Notes under the pieces: generated by a model
The model's input: the letters and a program-made list of their open reading frames with translations, nothing else
Told to the model about the DNA's origin: nothing
Databases searched by the model: none
Assembly (NCBI RefSeq): GCF_018687195.1
Contig: NZ_CP061321.1
Location: 248,001 to 312,000 of the forward strand
Source of the DNA: Polynucleobacter sp. MWH-UH2A
GTDB lineage: Bacteria; Pseudomonadota; Gammaproteobacteria; Burkholderiales; Burkholderiaceae
Direction: 5' to 3'
Length of the DNA: 64,000 bases
In this document: positions 63,750 to 64,000 of the stretch, piece by piece
Layout of the letters: the number at the start of each line of letters is the position of its first letter
Numbering within the stretch: the stretch's first letter is position 1
Program-made: the position numbers and the translations under genes

Positions 63750-64000
63750 ATGACAAAAGTCCTAATCACTACGGTCCCATTCTGCGAGTTAGAAAAAATG
63801 CCTATCGAGATGCTTTCCTGTGCGGGCATCGAATATGTTATTAATCCGCTTGGTAGAAAATTACGAGAAGATGAGTTGGCTGAATTGATTGGTGATTTTG
63901 ATGCCTTGATTGCAGGCACAGAGAAAATTAGCAAAAAAGTTTTTGATCGTGCCAAAAAATTGAAGATAATTTCAAGAGTTGGGATAGGATTAGATGGCTT
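63750..64000 (+). CDS. D-2-hydroxyacid dehydrogenase, SerA-like (partial)
   Basis: The first 83 codons of a gene cut by the window edge read MTKVLITTVPFCELEKMPIE, then AELIGDFDALIAGTEKISKK and AKKLKIISRVGIGLDG. This is the N-terminal domain of the D-isomer-specific 2-hydroxyacid dehydrogenase family (phosphoglycerate dehydrogenase type), up to the start of the NAD-binding part. It follows the flippase gene by 16 bases and likely belongs to the same module. The exact substrate cannot be judged from this part. Confidence 0.8.
   Translation, partial: MTKVLITTVPFCELEKMPIEMLSCAGIEYVINPLGRKLREDELAELIGDFDALIAGTEKISKKVFDRAKKLKIISRVGIGLDG

Overview
The window looks like a chromosomal segment of a low-to-mid GC betaproteobacterium of the order Burkholderiales, most likely Polynucleobacter or a close relative. 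This is an inference from protein character and gene order: exbB-exbD-lpxK-ycaR-kdsB-adk, ribBX-ribH-nusB with a RibB carrying a dead GTP cyclohydrolase II domain, a Tat-exported high-potential iron-sulfur protein, and tolQRAB-pal-cpoB-queC. No rRNA, tRNA, CRISPR array, transposase or phage gene was seen. The window starts and ends inside genes.

Region by region: 1-9.6 kb is a lipopolysaccharide/polysaccharide locus. It has glycosyltransferases, an inverted two-gene block with a GT10 fucosyltransferase, the complete dTDP-L-rhamnose set rfbBDAC and heptosyltransferase waaC. 9.5-15.9 kb holds a TolC-like outer-membrane protein, uppP, a DUF2721 membrane protein, a UDP-xylose synthase, trmB and gabD. 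16-21.9 kb is riboflavin biosynthesis (nusB, ribH, ribBX, then ribD, ribE) interrupted by four small type IV pilus minor-pilin genes. At 22-22.7 kb is a higBA toxin-antitoxin pair. 22.7-28.1 kb is queC with the Tol-Pal envelope system. 28.2-42.3 kb is mostly housekeeping: glyA, nrdR, adk, kdsB, ycaR, lpxK, exbBD, xseA, a second higBA pair, murB, yajQ, xerD, plsY, a MAPEG protein, folE, a frameshifted lipoprotein and a HiPIP. 43.4-64 kb is a second polysaccharide locus: manC, gmd and fcl (GDP-L-fucose), an O-antigen ligase, a Wzz-like protein and galE, followed by an AT-rich accessory module.

The module at 50.5-60 kb is the most unusual part. It pairs kdnB and kdnA homologues (oxidation and transamination of Kdo to 8-amino-Kdo) with a NeuB-type nonulosonate synthase, a CMP-sugar-type cytidylyltransferase, a LIC12162-family protein, a DUF4910 aminopeptidase-like protein, an AAC(3)-like N-acetyltransferase and a 6-phosphogluconolactonase homologue. 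A B12-type radical SAM protein, a Wzx-like flippase and the start of a D-2-hydroxyacid dehydrogenase follow. It reads as a pathway for a rare amino-acidic sugar and its export.

The two polysaccharide loci appear to cooperate. GDP-fucose made by the products of genes at 43-47 kb is the expected donor for the GT10 enzyme at 3 kb, and dTDP-rhamnose comes from the first locus. KdsB and LpxK (32-34 kb), WaaC and UppP supply lipid A, inner core and carrier lipid.

Other points of note: two higBA loci share the same promoter-to-start geometry, but the second has ATA where the first has ATG. A small lipoprotein gene is broken at a run of seven G. A Fur-like palindrome precedes the HiPIP gene. Two minor pilins begin exactly at the mature +1 residue. 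Short genes of 59 and 48 codons were also found.
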